Assembly: GCA_951799445.1 (NCBI GenBank)
Contig: OX637291.1
Coordinates: forward strand, 10,852,501 to 10,916,500
DNA: 64,000 nt
Source of the DNA: Pseudisothecium myosuroides
Lineage: Eukaryota; Streptophyta; Bryopsida; Hypnales; Lembophyllaceae
Reading direction: 5' to 3'
Both the position numbers and the translations under genes were made by a program. Each line of letters begins with the position of its first letter. Position 1 is the stretch's first letter. The notes under the pieces are model-generated. The model was not told the origin of the DNA. It made no database searches and was given only the letters and a program-made list of their open reading frames with translations. Positions 1-11,800 of the stretch are shown here, in pieces.

Positions 1-531
1 AGAGTGGGGGGCAACGAGGGGGTGAAATCACGAAGGAAGGCAAGGGGATGTGGCTAGTAAGATAGGAAGCTAAGAAACCACCCATGTAAGGGCTGGTCCA
101 TCGTTTTCATATATTTCCTTGGATGGGTATATATTTAGCTCATTTTTCAGACACAAAGAAATAAATGAGGAATCCAACACAAGTGGTTTCATATTTTTCG
201 AAGTATTGTTGAATTACTTATGAATTTTCAAGCGAGTTGGGTTGTGAGTCCCTATTTATGACCCTAGGTCTTCCATAAACTGTTCACTTGCAATTCTAAA
301 GAGAGATGTGGAAAGCACAGAGAGAGATTGACTCTTGCAATTTATAATGCATTTTTCCTTAATTCTTTCAATGAGTACAAAGGGGAATTTTAATTAGAAG
401 CACCTCTTGTCTATTTCACAACTATTTGTAGGGGCTATTTTTAGTGCGCTTCTTACTGCCCATGCAAATTTAGAGCCTCTTACCTTAGTAGCTTCGCATA
501 CACTTCAACTAATTTTTGTCTTGTCAATTCA

Positions 532-2145
532 GTGGAGCCCTCAAAAGAAGGTGATGTACAAGTTGATCCCATGCTTTCTGAGTTTGCTACTGAGAACTGG
601 CTATCTGGTGTTAAAAAATATGCAAATCCTCCATTATCATTTTCAGGACCAGAACCAGGGTGCACTATTCCATATGAGGAACTGCCAATATGTCTTGCAC
701 TATTCGAAAAATATTGGACTCCAGGGACTTTGACAAAAATTATAAGAGAGACTAACCGTTATGCTTCTATAGTACTAGATGAACATACAAGCCAAAGCAA
801 TGGTGGTTTGGATTGGACTCCTCTCGAGTACCACGAATTTCGGGCATATTTGGGAGTTTTATTGTTCATGGGATTGAAGAGCATACCACACCAAAGGTGT
901 TATTGGTCAAAACAAGAGCCACTATTCTATTGTCTAGTGATATCAAATTTGTTCATTCGCGATAGATTTGAGAGTATAACGCGATGCTTGCATGTGGCTC
1001 AAATAGCAACACTTGGGGGAGATAAAATTGGAAAGGTCCGATGGCTACATGAAGCTATACGGGTTAGATGTGAAAATTTGTGGAATCTCAATCAACAAGT
1101 GAGTGTTGATGAGTCCATGGTCAGATATAAAGGCCAATATAGTCCTATAAGACAATACATGCCCGGAAAACCAGTACGTTTTGGCATGAAGGTGTGGGCA
1201 TTGGCGGATGCAATTGTGAAATATATGTGGACTTTCAAGGTTTACTGTGGAAAAGACTCCAAATCCAATGCCCCAATTCAACATTCTTAAGAAAACATAG
1301 GTGTGGACTTTGTTTCAAAAAAGGGAAAAGGAAATGGAATGCAAGGGGCGGAAGTGGTGATGGACCTCACCAAAGCTCTACATGGCCGGGGACACATTGT
1401 GACCACTGATAGTCTTTTCACGTCAGTGCCTTTATTCCTTCAATTATTGGACCAGGGCACCATGGCAATAGGAACGTTGAAGTCAAATCGAAAGTACGTG
1501 CCTAGGGAAATGTGGGCCAAAAACATCACTAAGAAAAAGGAGTTGGGGTGGATGGATTCCCGCATGCACATTTCTAGAAGAATTTGTTCCGTGGTTTGGA
1601 AAGATAGGGTCCCCGTGTTGCTTCTCTCAACACATGCTGAGGCGGGCTCACAGGACGCGGAAGAACGAACTGTGCAAAGAAAGGGCAAAGGGGGCAAGAA
1701 GCCAGTGCCAACAGGCCCAATGCATTTACAATACCAGAGGAACATGCGAGGAGTGGACAATGCTGATCAATTACGGGGATATTATACCACCTTGCCATGC
1801 AGTCACAAATGGTGGCTTCGTCTATTTCATTTTCTATTGGACACAACTATTATAAACTCATGGATCCTTCACAGCAATTTGAGTTTCAAGTTCCTAACGG
1901 ACCCAATGACCCATTTGGCATTCAACATGCAGTTAGCAAAAGACTTGACTTCAAAATGGCCAGGGAGAGTGAAAGGGTTTTCAAAATTCGCCCCCAATGT
2001 TCGTGCAAGTCATGGACCGTGGTCCATGGGAAACAAGAGGAGACTTTGCAAAATATGTAGAAGAAAAACCTCCCATATGTGCTCGGGTTGCAATGGATTT
2101 TACATGTGTGATTATCCTTGCTACTGGTCGTGTCATTGGTCCTAG
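532..2145 (+). pseudogene. piggyBac-type transposase (DDE_Tnp_1_7) with one in-frame stop
   Basis: A cut-and-paste transposase of the piggyBac family, which inserts at TTAA. One reading frame runs through 532-2145 and is broken only by a TAA at 1288-1290. The three family-typical acidic residues are visible: Asp in SVDESM (codon 1108-1110), Asp in TTDSLFTS (codon 1408-1410, where many relatives have DNFFTS) and Asp in RGVDNADQ (codon 1756-1758). A Cys-rich C-terminal zinc-binding tail (CKIC, CSGC, CDYPC) is present and ends at a normal stop, so the coding length of about 535 codons is close to full family length. No convincing ATG opens the frame. The sequence before 532 (ttgtcaattcag) resembles a splice acceptor, so a 5' exon may be missing or lie upstream. 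A TTAA-type MITE begins 22 bp after the stop but is a separate element by orientation. Family call is confident; activity is doubtful because of the stop. Confidence 0.9.
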
Positions 2146-2166
2146 GAAGTTTTTTTTAATTTTTAT

Positions 2167-3109
2167 TTAACCCCTAAAGGACCAAGGCCTTTTTTCTGCC
2201 AAAAAACATTCAAAACTGCCATATCTATAGCAAAGAGTAAAAAAAGTTAAAAATTGTTCTTTTTCCACATCTAACCGTAGGATCTTACACCTAACTAGCA
2301 TGAGAGTGTGTGGAAAAAATTTCAGAATTTTTGACCGCACAGATTGCAAGATATCTGCGTTTAAAGTGAAAAAAACAAGTTTTTCAGCACATTGCGGGAC
2401 TAGATTTTTTGATTTTGAACATTTTTAAATTAAAATTTTTGCACTACAGAGTTTTGAGCTTTTATTTTTTATAGTGGAGAATTGAGTTGAGAGTCTAGGA
2501 AACAAAAAAAATATTCGAAAAAACTTAATTATCATTCTTAAAAAAATTGTTAAGTAGAAGTAGGTATGAGATAGAAGGAAAATCTAAAATCTAAATATAT
2601 TTTAGATGGAATTAAAATGCACTAATTACAATGGTGAGATTGTTCTAACAAGTAAATCAGACCATGCAAAAAAAAAAAAATTTGAAAAATTTGAAAATTT
2701 GCATTCAGAAATGAATCCTACAAGTTATTTTTTTCAAGAAGATGCTCTAACTGCCCGAAAAACAAGAATGTCCATAACTCTCTCATAACATATCCAAATG
2801 AAATGAATCAAAGCTTTCCAGATAGACAAAAATATAATCTATGAGGAAAAAAATATTTTTAAAAAAAATCAAATTTTTGTCCATTTTTTTTGGCTGCCCG
2901 GGTTGCCCGCCGTCCCCTTGTTTGAGCTTATTTGGTCATAACTTTTTTTCCCAGGCACCGATTGTGAAAAAAATTATATTCCCACGAAGCTAATCAGATT
3001 TTCTACTTCCAAGAAAAGTTTTAAAAAATCAGGAGAAAATTTCAGCCCGTTGGTACCTGCCCGAAAACGCATTTGTCCCCCGAAGGGACAACGATCCTTT
3101 AGGGGTTAA
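2167..3109. mobile_element. 935-bp TTAA-flanked non-autonomous (piggyBac-like) element
   Basis: The element is flanked by TTAA at 2167-2170 and 3106-3109. The left end reads CCCCTAAAGGACCAAGG and the right end, on the other strand, reads CCCCTAAAGGATCGTTG, an 11-bp perfect terminal inverted repeat after the TTAA. TTAA duplications and C-rich ends are hallmarks of piggyBac elements. The interior has no long ORF. Related copies lie at 21629-22559 and, degenerate, near 20640-21540. It sits just after the transposase gene, which might have mobilised it, but the transposase's own ends are not visible in the window. Confidence 0.75.
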
Positions 3110-4013
3110 GATTGACGAAACAACATTTCATTGTAACAGCACAAAAGCTCATTACTACTGTAGTATGATTGCTATGCACTAATATAGTGACCATTCTACC
3201 TTTCACTTCTATTCATGTAAATTAAATCAATAATTGCAGTTTTTTAATTTTTCCGTGCTCTGCCGGTTAGCTGTAGAATGGTGGCATTGAAGGAGCCCTG
3301 ACATGGGGGAAAGCTCTGGACAAGTAGATGTTGGTATGGCTCATGTGAAGTTCATGTTCTGTATGGACCTTCATTTCGCACCAGAGAAGGGTCCGATCGA
3401 AAACCCTATTTGCTCCTCCGCAGCTGTCGTCGCTGGATAAGACCCATGTCCTGGCCATGTCGGACTGGTTCTTTTCTGTCGTCGTCCTGGCAGATTCTGA
3501 AGTGCTGTGGGCGGACTACCTGTGGAAGCCGATGCAGCAAAAGGAGTCGCAGACCGGCCGCGTGACGTCAATGCAGCTTGATTACTGGGGCAATCAATGA
3601 TCACCTCAAGTGGGAGACTACTGAATCAACAGAGCAGAAATCGATTGTGAAAATCGAAATGATCAGAAGCGAAGAAGATACGTGTGTTCACAAATAATGT
3701 ATTCAGCCCTAAGAGGGTCATTGTCAGTAAGGTTGCTCACTTTTCTGTCTGGAGTCGGTGTTTTTCTTAGTGGTTTTCACGATTCAGTCCTGGAACTCAG
3801 TTGTGAAGTTGTTAGGTAATTGTATCATGCTGCTCTTTTATTCGGGTTCTCTAGTTTTCAGTGAGATGGGATAATTCTTTGGCACATTGGGTTGGGAATG
3901 CTCAATTCCTTTGATTGTTTAGGAATAGAGCGCTTCACTTGGTAAGGCGCCTTAATCTTTATGATGCTTTATTGTTGCGTAATGCTTTCTGCCCTCCAAA
4001 TTTCTCTTTGCCC
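3110..4013. other. Non-repetitive stretch, GC-richer at 3250-3620
   Basis: About 900 bp without a convincing ORF. The segment 3250-3620 is clearly GC-richer than its surroundings and could be an untranslated exon or promoter of a gene continuing to the right (see the exon-like segment at 6217-6390). I cannot fix a reading frame or splice pattern. Confidence 0.25.
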
Positions 4014-4015
4014 TA

Positions 4016-4606
4016 AGGTAGGAGGCTCATAAGTCGACCATCTAAGCAAAAACAGAGGTCTGTGGAGAGCTGTGGGTGTCAAAACTTTTGCAGATTTTTT
4101 CGTGTGGGAGAGAAGTGAGGAAGATGTGCACTGCGATTTTTTTGAAATTTTCTGAGAGCATATGCATTACTGGTGAATTTTTGTAGTAGAAGGCACGTAG
4201 GTCGCTATTTCAGATCTTAGATTACATCCATAATGAAGAACAACATGTCTTAAAAATGAAATACGTGAGTCCTGAAAGCGACAGACTTGGCGCTTTGATG
4301 GTTCAGCTCTGTCCTTTAAGGTGTGCTACCTAGTTGGAAAAACAAACAACACATGTGTCACTGTGCAAAACACTGTTCGTTCCTGGCATTAATATTTAAT
4401 GACTCTTGCATTAAAAAAAGATGTGTGTCTTAAATCCGCCCATAAGCCCACCACTCCTCACGTCAGCAGTTTCCTATTACCAGGCACTCAGTATGACAAA
4501 GTCTTGCCAGGAAAATTCTCTTTCGTTTTCACTCAGTGCTGCGCGGTTTCTGACGCATTCATAGGATCGGTTGAAAATGCCCGGTCGGAGTTCGAGCCTC
4601 CTACCT
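4016..4606 (+). mobile_element. TA-flanked MITE, copy A (591 bp), inverted partner of copy B
   Basis: Begins TA|AGGTAGGAGGCTC and ends GAGCCTCCTACCT|TA, so it carries matching terminal inverted repeats and TA dinucleotides at both borders, as expected of Tc1/mariner-type elements. The interior is non-coding. A nearly identical copy of the same length lies in the opposite orientation at 4802-5392. The same termini occur at 8608, 27415-27742 and 30170-30471. Confidence 0.75.
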
Positions 4607-4801
4607 TACTGTCTTATCATCGTAGCGTGAACTGTTCAAGCGTTCATAAAAGAAGTGATAGGAGGTACTCAATGCGCAGGCTTGATTTTCCTTCCTTTCA
4701 TTGAAGTTCTTCGTTTGAATGCGCCACATTGGATTATGCTCTATACATGACATCTCAATAATTGTCAGTGGCAATGGAGTACTACTATTATGTTCTGTCT
4801 A

Positions 4802-5392
4802 AGGTAGGAGGCTCGAACTCCGACCGGGCATTTTCAACCGATCCTATGAATGCGTCAGAAACCGCGCAGCACTGAGTGAAAACGAAAGAGAATTTTCCTA
4901 GCAAGACTTTGTCATACTGAGTGCCTAGTAATAGGAAACTGCTGACGTGAGGAGTGGTGGGCTTATGGGCGGATTTAAGACACACATCTTTTTTTAATGC
5001 AAGAGTCCTTAAATATTAATGCCAGGAACGAACAGTGTTTTGCACAGTGACACGTGTGTTGTTTGTTTTTCCAACTAGGTAGCACGCCTTGAAGGACAGA
5101 GCTGAACCATCAAAGCGCCAAGTCTGTCGCTTTCAGGACTCACGTATTTCATTTTTAAGACATGTAGTTCTTCATTACGGATGTAATCTAAGATTTGAAA
5201 TAGCGACCTACGTGCCTTCTACTACAAAAATTCACCAGTAATGCATATGCTCTCAGAAAATTTCAAAAAAATCGCAGTGCACATCTTCCTCACTTCTCTC
5301 CCACACGAAAAAATCTGCAAAAGTTTTGACACCCACAGCTCTCCACAGACCTCTGTTTTTGCTTAGATGGTCGACTTATGAGCCTCCTACCT
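4802..5392 (-). mobile_element. TA-flanked MITE, copy B (591 bp)
   Basis: Reverse complement of copy A at 4016-4606, with only scattered substitutions visible, the same length and TA at both borders (4800-4801 and 5393-5394). The two copies are separated by about 195 bp, so a transcript through both would fold into a hairpin with roughly 590-bp arms. Confidence 0.75.
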
Positions 5393-5394
5393 TA

Positions 5395-6216
5395 TTAGCA
5401 AGTGGGGTCACGTTTTCCAATCTCATGCTGTGGTTGGTTTGGATAGTGCAGACAAAAGAAAGGGAGATCTCCTGAACCCGAGAGCAGCAGGGGTAATATG
5501 CAAATGTGACCGTTCTGTCATTGAATCTTGTTATCTGAGATGTTGCTGTGCACCTGCCTGGGTTCTATTATTGCTCCCTTGCAACACACATCGAGGTGCT
5601 AGGTGTGTTATACTTCTACATGTTTCAGCTTCTACGTGGTCATTGATTACTTCAGCATCCTGTTAATCTTTTCTCTCAGGTGGCTTGCTTAGTGAAATTG
5701 TGAAGAAATATAGAATTCTGGAAATGGTTCATAGTATTCAGCGGTGTATTGTACTGATGGAATGACATAGAATTCTCTCTTTTATTCTGGATATGGATCA
5801 GGGTTTGTGAAGTGTTTATCACATTTTCTTGAAGGAGTTTGTTGTCGTGGCTTTGATTGTTAATGCTATATAAGCCATGGTAATAGCAAAATCAAAATTC
5901 TGTAAATGGACCCATAGTTCAGCACATGGTCTCTTCAGAGATGATGGTTTAGTTATGTGTCTTGCGTGGGTACTCATGGTATTTATCACTCATTACCGAC
6001 TTGTGCCAAATTATTTGAGAGTTTGAATGTGTCTGTATTGTATTTTGTCAGTTCATGCCTATGTTTTGCCCACCTGGTTTGGCCTAAAGTTTTGCAACTT
6101 GTTAGTAGCTTTGTTTATCCTCTGGCAATGTAGCCAGTCACCTTGGAGATTGATATGTAGCTATTCTGGTTTGGATTATAAAGGGCATTTGATTTTGTTC
6201 ATGTTGCAATCCTCAG
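5395..6216 (+). other. Intergenic or intronic DNA without recognisable features
   Basis: T-rich, non-repetitive sequence. I see no convincing coding frame. Its T-rich character upstream of the acceptor at 6216 is compatible with an intron of a gene ending at 6390. Confidence 0.3.
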
Positions 6217-6390
6217 GTACTGGGACAAGAGAAGCACCTGAATTCATTGAACTGGTTTGATAATGTGAGGAAACACTGCAAAGCTGAGAAGGCACGATTA
6301 GAAGAAGGTATGGACATGGACATGGACAATATAGCAAATGATTTGATGGGGTTGCAAACTTGGAGTCAGAAGCTGTCATCCGTTCCTTAA
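6217..6390 (+). CDS. Possible terminal exon of an unrecognised gene
   Basis: A 57-codon open frame follows a pyrimidine-containing acceptor (gcaatcctcag|G) and ends at TAA 6388-6390. The translation begins VLGQEKHLNSLNWFDNVRKH, continues with a Lys/Glu-rich segment (KAEKARLEEG) and then an MDMDMDN run. The amino-acid composition looks like the charged C-terminal tail of a real protein. A GTATGG donor lies inside the frame, so part of it could instead be intron. I do not recognise the family and found no upstream exon. Confidence 0.3.
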   Translation, partial: VLGQEKHLNSLNWFDNVRKHCKAEKARLEEGMDMDMDNIANDLMGLQTWSQKLSSVP

Positions 6391-7124
6391 AAAGACGACC
6401 ACGACATACAGATGGTATCCTTCTCAAGCAAGCATCATGTTTCTTGCTTTTAAATTCTTCATGGGAGTCTTCAAATGATTCAGCGTGTTGAGCGTTCCTT
6501 ATTTCACTTGAGTTGTGAGTGCCCTTCAGAAAATGTGGACATCAAGATGCATGTTGTTTTTGTACCATGGTCCGTTTTCGCACTAGCAGGACCATTCTGA
6601 ACAAATATGTGTGACTCCTTCATTTAATTTCTAAGGTAGCAGCACCCATAACCGTCAAAATAAGCAATTCAGCATAATTGGAGACACCTTTTTGTAGAAA
6701 TGATATTTTTTTAGTATTAGCAACTGAAAATCATGAATTTTCAAAAGAAAAAATAGAATTTTTGGATAAGGCATCTATTTTCTATGAATTTTCAAAGTAC
6801 AACTCCCTAGGGCACCCTAAACCACACTCTACTAAGTCTGCCTTGATTCTAGCACCAAAATCTAAAAAAATCAGAGCCCACCAACCACAATTAAGCATTG
6901 GGCACGGTTTCAAGGTACATTTGAAGACACTTTAAGGGAACTCTACTATCAACTATGGGTACACTAACGGTTATGGGTGTTGCTACCTTATGCAGAGTAA
7001 GATGTCACTGAGCTTTCTTTGGAAAAGTCTGAGAAGTGCCGGTTTTGTTGATTGACATCCTTTATAAAATCGCAATTAGGAAACTTAGCGCAGTAACTGC
7101 CACATCCAGAAGCGATCACATTAG
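6391..7124. other. Intergenic, no gene seen
   Basis: Mixed-composition sequence. It holds a short stretch beginning near 6635 (taaggtagcagcacccataacc) whose approximate reverse complement is seen near 6965-6990 (ggttatgggtgttgctacctta). This marks another small foldback element with ends resembling the AGGTAG family. Confidence 0.4.
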
Positions 7125-7472
7125 TAAGGGCCGCTTTACACCTAGAGGCTGGGCCAATTTGGTGTGTCAGAGGCCAACAATCCTTGCTTGTGATTGGTTG
7201 AAAGGCTCAAATCAGCCCCAACCCCTTTACACCAAGAGGCCGGGCCAATTTGCTATGTCAGAATTTTTTTTCCTCAAATAGACGATCTGACATGGCCCGA
7301 GCATGGCCCGAGCTTGTTGAATTGGGTGCACCAAAAATGGGAGGCCAATTCGAGGCTTGGAGGCCAATGTCAGATTTGTTAAGGCCGGCCTCCAGCCCAA
7401 GAATGGGCTGAAATTTTGGGCAATTGGCTTGGTGACGAATTGGCCCGGCCTCTAGATGTAAAGCGGCCCTAA
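7125..7472. mobile_element. PIF/Harbinger-like MITE, about 342 bp, TAA target duplication
   Basis: TAA at 7125-7127 and TAA at 7470-7472 flank an element starting GGGCCGCTTTACACCTAGAG and ending with the near-perfect reverse complement (CTCTAGATGTAAAGCGGCCC). The inverted repeat continues for about 35 bp. A 3-bp TAA/TTA duplication with G-rich ends fits PIF/Harbinger MITEs. The interior repeats parts of the terminus (GAGGCCGGGCCAATT). No transposase is encoded. Confidence 0.7.
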
Positions 7473-7735
7473 GAAGAAGAGAAGGACTTGCAGTAGTGAC
7501 TCCGGACAAAGGATGTCTTTGCACTGTAGTTGAAAGTGGCCGTTGCAGCCTCTGACGGGGGAGCCACTGTTCCTAGACGTGTAAGAAGCTCATTGACTGG
7601 CTTGGCCGCGACCGTTTTCATTGTTCCACCTCTTTCGGTGGCCGGGCTGTAGACAGAGAAGGAACAATGTCCTTTTCCGCGGTATGAGGTGCCATAGCAC
7701 TGTTCACAACCCGCAATTCTCCCACGGTGAACCAC

Positions 7736-7879
7736 CCGATGTTCAAGGGTTAATGATGCAACACACCTCCACGATCGCTATGAAAAAAATATGGATGAAA
7801 AATGATCTTTGAACGCTCCACGGATGATTTTTTTGTCATCCATCGGACAAAAAACGTCTGCCGCGTCGTTCAAGGGTTA
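7736..7879. mobile_element. Two right-end remnants of TTAA-type elements
   Basis: The sequence TTCAAGGGTTAA occurs twice in the same orientation, ending at about 7754 and 7879. The second is preceded by catccatcggacaaaaaacg, a motif that recurs before the TTAA end near 16936. These look like right termini of piggyBac-like elements; matching left ends are not visible. Confidence 0.45.
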
Positions 7880-8253
7880 ACGAAAACTCGTCCACAAGAA
7901 TTCACTATTTAGGGGTCAGTGCCCCATTCCCATGCAACACTATTGAAGGTCACAGTGCTACAAAACTCAATTTAAAATGACATGCAGTTCGGGCAATATA
8001 CAAGAGATTTGAGTGGCAGTTGACTAGTTACACAGATATAAAAAAAATATCTGCACATGCAGCAGCAGCGGCTTCTGTTCAAAATCAACAGGATTTCCAA
8101 CCTATCCAGTGATGGAGGTTGCAATCTCATACTCTGACATCATCATGATCAATGAGTCTTCGGTCTTCACCACCAAAATTCTTATGTGAAGGAATGAATT
8201 TGAAATTGTGGGGAAATTTTCGCCCTCCTCCTTGGGCATTGCCCCTATACAAA

Positions 8254-8653
8254 ATGCTTGGACAAGCTTGTTTCATCCAATTTCTTCTCAACTCAAGCAA
8301 TGGAGATAAGGTAGGAGGTCCGTAAAGTGCCCCGTACTCTAAAAGCGTCATAAATGCTTGGACAAGCTTGTTTCATCCAATTTCTTCTCAACTCAAGCAA
8401 TGGGCATAAGGTAGGAGGTCTGTAAAGTGCCTTGTGCTCTAAAAGCGTCATAAATGCTTAGACAAGCTTGTTTCATCCAATTTCTTCTCAACTCAAGCAA
8501 TGGGGATAAGGTAGGAGGTCCATTAAGTACCCCGCGCTCTAAATGCATCATAAATGCTTGGACAAGCTTGTTTCATCCAATTTCTTCTCAACTCAAGCAA
8601 TGGGGTAAGGTGGGAGGTCCATAAAGCACTCAGGCTCTAAAAGTGTCCACTTC
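8254..8653. repeat. Tandem array, 100-bp unit x 4
   Basis: The segment atgcttggacaagcttg recurs at 8254, 8354, 8454 and 8554, exactly 100 bp apart. Units differ by scattered substitutions and one small deletion in the last. Every unit contains the MITE terminus AAGGTAGGAGGTC (AAGGTGGGAGGTC in the last), and the last unit runs into a MITE copy starting at 8608. Confidence 0.9.
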
Positions 8654-8892
8654 CTCAAGAATGTTTGTACATTTTGTTTTCTCTTTGCACCAAAAATGTA
8701 CAAATAATATATATTTCAAGAAATGATGCTTTCTCTGACCACTGCGTTTCAACTTCAAAAATCCATAAGTAATTCTTCCAAGCTCTAAAAATATGAAATG
8801 ACTTTGGTTAGATGCCAATTCCATTTTTATTTCAAAGGAAATTCACTGAAAAAAATTTCAAGAGGTCTAACCTTCCCAAACTAATTTCCAGC
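8608..8892 (+). mobile_element. Truncated TA-type MITE, same family as 27415 and 30170
   Basis: Starts AGGTGGGAGGTCC and shares interior text with the copies at 27415-27742 and 30170-30471 (ctgcgtttcaacttcaaaaa, then gggttagatgcc-like sequence, then ccagctctta). The right terminal repeat is missing: the copy stops where a TTAACCCC motif begins at about 8896, so it was probably cut by insertion of a TTAA element. Confidence 0.55.
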
Positions 8893-11800
8893 TCTTAACC
8901 CCTAAGCGCCTCTGGGGACCAAAAGTCTCCCTACAATTTGGAAGTCCAACTCAAAGTGCTATAACTTTTGCAATCAATGTCCAAATTTGATCAAACTTAT
9001 TTATAAATATGCGTTCTCTCTTCTAGTTTGTGTACTAAAATTTTCAAATCAATCCAACATGTGTTGATTTTTTGGAAATCATTCAAAGTTCACGGGTTCA
9101 CCAAATTGCGTTTTGATGGCTGCAACTTCGGGGGCTTGTATTTCCTTCATCAATGTTCGTTTTCAATAAAAATTTGTTGGATTCTATCTCCCTTAAAGTT
9201 CAGTTATTGTGGTAAAAATTTCACGTCAATCCAAGTTGTTTCAATGAATGTTTAGGAGCAATTCAAAGTTCAAAATTTGGACACTTTTGGATTACAGTGA
9301 ACTTTGGCGACTTCTCTCTTCTTTACATAGTGTCTGTTTCCAATAATTTTTTAATTTGGGAAAAGTTGCACATACTAGTCTAGCTTGTATGGGGGTGATT
9401 GCATGAAACACTTGTACTATTTTCTATCACACGTTGCATGTTGATTAGTTTTTTGGCCATAACTTTTGCATTTTGTCTCCAAATGACTCAAAATTCATAG
9501 ACAAGGTACTTTTGATTAATATACACCTTTTCTAATTTTTTTAATTTAAAAAAAATGTTTTACTATTTAATAATAGCCCCCAATATTTTGTCACAAATGC
9601 CAATTTAGGGACTTTTAGTACTATTTAGTACCCATAAAAACAAATTTGGAACTGAAATTTGGTAGAGATGGTCTTCTACTAGACTTGTAGCTATTATCCA
9701 AAGGACTTCTAAAAATACTTAATTTTATGTGGTGTAGAAGTCTACAAAGTGACCCTCTTTTTACTTTCATTTTGGAACATGTAAAAAATTATTTTGGTGG
9801 ACTTTTTGGTGAATGACCATCTCCATAGAGTTGCTACAAATGGTCAATTTTTATTTTTTTTATTTAAGTTTTTTCCTATTTTCTACTAATCAAAACATCA
9901 AAGTATGTATTTTCTAGCGATTTGGCACTTTTCTAGTTCTCCTACTTAGAGAATTTTTTAATGAATTTTCTTTGGTGGTTACTTTCATCTTAAAGGTTGG
10001 TCATATTTTTTTATTTTCTTAAAGATTGATTTTCTAATTTTAAAGTACTCCAAAAAAAATCGTGAGTATTGTTGCAAAACACAACAAATAGTACAGGTGT
10101 TTCGTGCAATCACCCATGGTTAAAATTTCATATCAATCCAAGAAGTTATGAGTGATTAAGAAGAATTTTAGGAAAAAGAGGTTCAACCTTAAATGTATAG
10201 TTTACAACTTTTTTTGCTATTTTTTGACATTTTGAAGCTATTTTACAAACACAATGATCATTTGAATCATATTTTCTTTCCACAATGTATTTGCATGCTA
10301 TTTTTGAAGCACTTTATAGTCTAAAGTTTTTTCATTAGAGTAGGTTTAGAAATCAAATTTCACCTCCAAATGTTTTGCTAGGAAAATTTTAGCATCCTTT
10401 TTCAACACTAAAACATTATAATTATGCAATCTACATGGCCACATGGCTCCAAATTCAATTCTTGTCATCTATAACACGGAGACTACAAGATTGTGCGGTT
10501 GTGATTTCTATACCTTAGTGATATTTAGACCTATAACACTTTAAAAACAATGATGTTTTTAAGCCTAAAAACTTAAGGCCCTAGGCATTTTGGAGTTAAA
10601 TGGGCACTTTGTGCACCTCTGTGAGTGTTTCTAATTCCACCATAGAGTCAAAAAGTTACACACGGGTTCTAGCGGCAGTTTCATTGGAGATTTTACTCCT
10701 AATCGGGTGATTCCTAAATAAGTGTTCGCCTTCCAAGCAATGGACACTTTTTGTGACTGGTAATCTTGTAAAATTCCACTAATTCTAAGAAAAGCTACGG
10801 TTAATGAATTAACGTTATGGTTAGGTAAAAAGCAAAGAAAACAAAATCTAATCTAACTAAAATTGTATCTAAGTAGATATTCTTTTAGAATATAATTTTC
10901 TCTTCCCAGAATGGTGAAGAAAACTAGATTCCAAGATTCCTAGCAAAAGTTACCACGAGGTACATTTGGCCCCTTAGTTGTGCTAACCTTCATCCACTAA
11001 TCTAAAATAGCAAATCAATCCAAAATAATTCTAAATTCTAAGTTTAAGTTATTAGTTCCTTTAAGTTACGGATTTTTAAGATTAATCGGAATTTTGACCT
11101 AATTGAGTGTTTTTCATCCAAATTTGGTTTCAAACTTCATCCAACCTTTTATCCTTCAAAAATAAAGTATTTTCAAAAGTAAAAAGGATTTTTGGAATCT
11201 TTATAGATTCCTTGTCTGATTCCTATCTAAAAAGATTCTTTAAAGGTTCTTTTGGATGAAAATCTTAAATTATCATCCAATGGAGGTTTATGGTTAATTA
11301 TTGGTAATTTTTGTTATTGGATTAAATTTTAAGTATGATTTGGTTTTATAACTCCTAATTTACTTATTAGGTTCTAAATCTAACTTAAATTCTAAATTCT
11401 AATCTAAAAACTAACTTCTAATAGCAAAGATTCTAATTTAAATTTGAAAACAAAAACAAAGCAAAAGCAAAGGGTAAAATTAACATACCTCTGGATCCAT
11501 GGTCCCGTCATCGCAGATCACTAGTATAATGGTCTCAAGATAGCCGTCGTCCTCTATAATGGGTACTCCGTCTGTCGATGAAAATTTAGTGTCAAAATGT
11601 ATGGAAAAATCCTTTTCCTACATTCTTCTAAATGATTTCCTACAAATAAAAGGGTTAGTCTAAGTTTTTAACTTAATTCCTTTGATTTTAGGAATTTATG
11701 TTAAACTTCTAATGGCTTTTAGTTGATTTTAAAATAACTCTTTGAATTTAAAATAACTTCAAGGCCCTATTTCTAACCACCTTGAATGTTTGTTTAATTT

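Noticed and set aside
7036..7524. Frames of 62-88 codons on both strands
   Set aside because: They fall largely within the PIF/Harbinger-like MITE and reflect its repeated GC-rich ends.
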